DNA from: Opitutaceae bacterium | GTDB taxonomy: Bacteria; Verrucomicrobiota; Verrucomicrobiia; Opitutales; Opitutaceae | NCBI GenBank assembly: GCA_028284385.1 | Contig: JANQRT010000049.1 | Location: 1 to 51,563, forward strand | Direction: 5' to 3' | DNA: 51,563 bases | Part shown: positions 50,959 to 51,563 of the stretch, piece by piece | Position numbering within the stretch: the first letter of the stretch is position 1 | Layout of the letters: the number at the start of each line of letters is the position of its first letter | Notes under the pieces: generated by a model | Databases searched by the model: none | Seen by the model: the letters and a program-made list of their open reading frames with translations, nothing else | What the model was told of the DNA's origin: nothing | Program-made: the position numbers and the translations under genes

Positions 50959-51563
50959 TCAATTGATATACTTGCGAGCCTGATAGAAATTGCGAATCCA
51001 GCGATGCTTGTAGCGCAGAAGATCGAAGATTTCCACAGGCAGGGGCGGCTTTTCTAAAACGGAAATATTAGCTTCCGCATACTCGCGCACATGCATGGAT
51101 GTCAAAGCTACTGTCAATCCTTCTGGTTGCAAAGCAAATTTGATGGCCAGTTCCGCCAAACTATCAGCGTAGTCCGGAACATACTTCTCCAGGGACTTGA
51201 CCTTTTCGATATAAAGATTTCTAGGCAAGCAATCGAAATAGCCCCACAACCATTCTTCTTCGGAAAATGTGGTATCCATAGCGAGCATACCTGTGAGGCC
51301 GCCTTCGTCGAGGATGGCTCGGGCAATCACGGCCACGTTATGCTCCTGGCATACCGGGATTAGGCAATCCAAGGCAAGTGGCTCGAAAATATGGAAGAGC
51401 GTCTGAATGGAGTCAATACGCCCCGAGGAAGCCAATGCCACACCAAGATCGGCTCTGTGATCGGGCAAGGAAACGCCTATGTGCCTAGTCTTGCCTTCCG
51501 CTTTCAGCCGTTCTAACTCATCGATCCAGTAGCCGTCCGTTCCCCAATGCCCCCAGTAGTTGT
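50959..51563 (-). CDS. Aldo/keto reductase, N-terminus cut by window edge
   Basis: The open frame runs from the window end at 51563 to the stop at 50959, about 200 residues of the C-terminal part. Its start is outside. Family marks are WIDELERLKAEGKTRHIGVS near the beginning, then GRIDSIQTLFHIFEP, LIPVCQEHNVAVIARAILDEGGLTG and ADSLAELAIKFALQPEGLTVALTSMHVREY, all typical of AKR barrel strands 5-8 with the NADPH-binding ALTSMH-type loop. It reduces carbonyls or acts on sugars; the substrate is unknown. The creatininase-family gene follows with almost no gap. Confidence 0.9.
   Translation of the reverse strand, partial: NYWGHWGTDGYWIDELERLKAEGKTRHIGVSLPDHRADLGVALASSGRIDSIQTLFHIFEPLALDCLIPVCQEHNVAVIARAILDEGGLTGMLAMDTTFSEEEWLWGYFDCLPRNLYIEKVKSLEKYVPDYADSLAELAIKFALQPEGLTVALTSMHVREYAEANISVLEKPPLPVEIFDLLRYKHRWIRNFYQARKYIN

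Noticed and set aside
1..51563. CRISPR array, tRNA or rRNA
   Set aside because: No spaced direct repeats, cloverleaf genes or rRNA signatures were seen. The heptamer repeat at 47446 has no spacers.

Overview
The window looks like a chromosomal segment of a marine Verrucomicrobium of the Opitutales (Opitutae) type. The main reason is the pair of large TonB-dependent receptors whose mature N-termini carry the FELSPF(V/E)V signature common in that group. Supporting this are the density of family S1 sulfatases, a DUF6807/Gfo-Idh/sugar-isomerase gene set typical of Planctomycetes and Verrucomicrobia, and Tat-targeted oxidoreductases. The taxon is an inference from protein style; there is no rRNA or marker gene here.

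Layout. (1) 1-5.5 kb, minus strand: an overlapping tripartite RND efflux operon (NodT-type outer-membrane lipoprotein, HlyD-type adaptor, RND pump cut by the window edge) and an unrelated small lipoprotein. (2) 5.5-7.1 kb: a short-chain dehydrogenase divergent from a TetR repressor, with two inverted repeats between them. (3) 7.3-29.2 kb: a large polysaccharide-utilisation locus. It has a minus-strand series (TonB receptor, GH43, a decayed sulfatase, two sulfatases, GH2, an iduronate-2-sulfatase-like enzyme, and a putative glycosidase of barrel type) driven from a divergent AraC-family regulator. A sulfatase lies on each flank, and a GH106 alpha-L-rhamnosidase lies at the right. (4) 29.4-34.2 kb: TetR plus ABC1/UbiB-type kinase, a PQQ-type beta-propeller protein, a shikimate kinase and a frameshifted lipocalin-like gene. 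(5) 34.3-47.0 kb: a second carbohydrate locus with a translationally coupled DUF6807-sulfatase pair, a Tat-exported Gfo/Idh/MocA oxidoreductase, an AraC regulator, a sugar isomerase/epimerase, an N-acetylglucosamine-6-sulfatase-like enzyme, a second TonB receptor and a sugar MFS permease. (6) 47.0-51.6 kb: a SnoaL/DUF1772/NmrA cluster divergent from an AraC regulator, then a creatininase-family protein and a partial aldo/keto reductase.

Taken together, the two carbohydrate loci encode uptake of oligosaccharides through TonB receptors, periplasmic desulfation by seven intact sulfatases, and removal of rhamnose, uronic acid or pentose units by GH106, GH2 and GH43 enzymes. The GH106 plus iduronate-2-sulfatase-like combination fits an ulvan-like or other sulfated, rhamnose-containing algal glycan, but no lyase or GH105 is present and the substrate is an inference. 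No sulfatase-maturing enzyme is in the window.

The most unusual structure is not in the ordinary genes. It comprises: inverted pairs of a 23-bp palindrome that fill the gaps between operon genes and in one case supply a stop codon; a dispersed CCTGAGnnTGTCGAAG motif that encodes the linker just before the catalytic domain in two sulfatases; a sulfatase gene reduced by an internal deletion; a compound hairpin element with TIR-like ends and flanking 8-bp direct repeats; and eight perfect 7-bp tandem repeats just upstream of a SnoaL-like gene.
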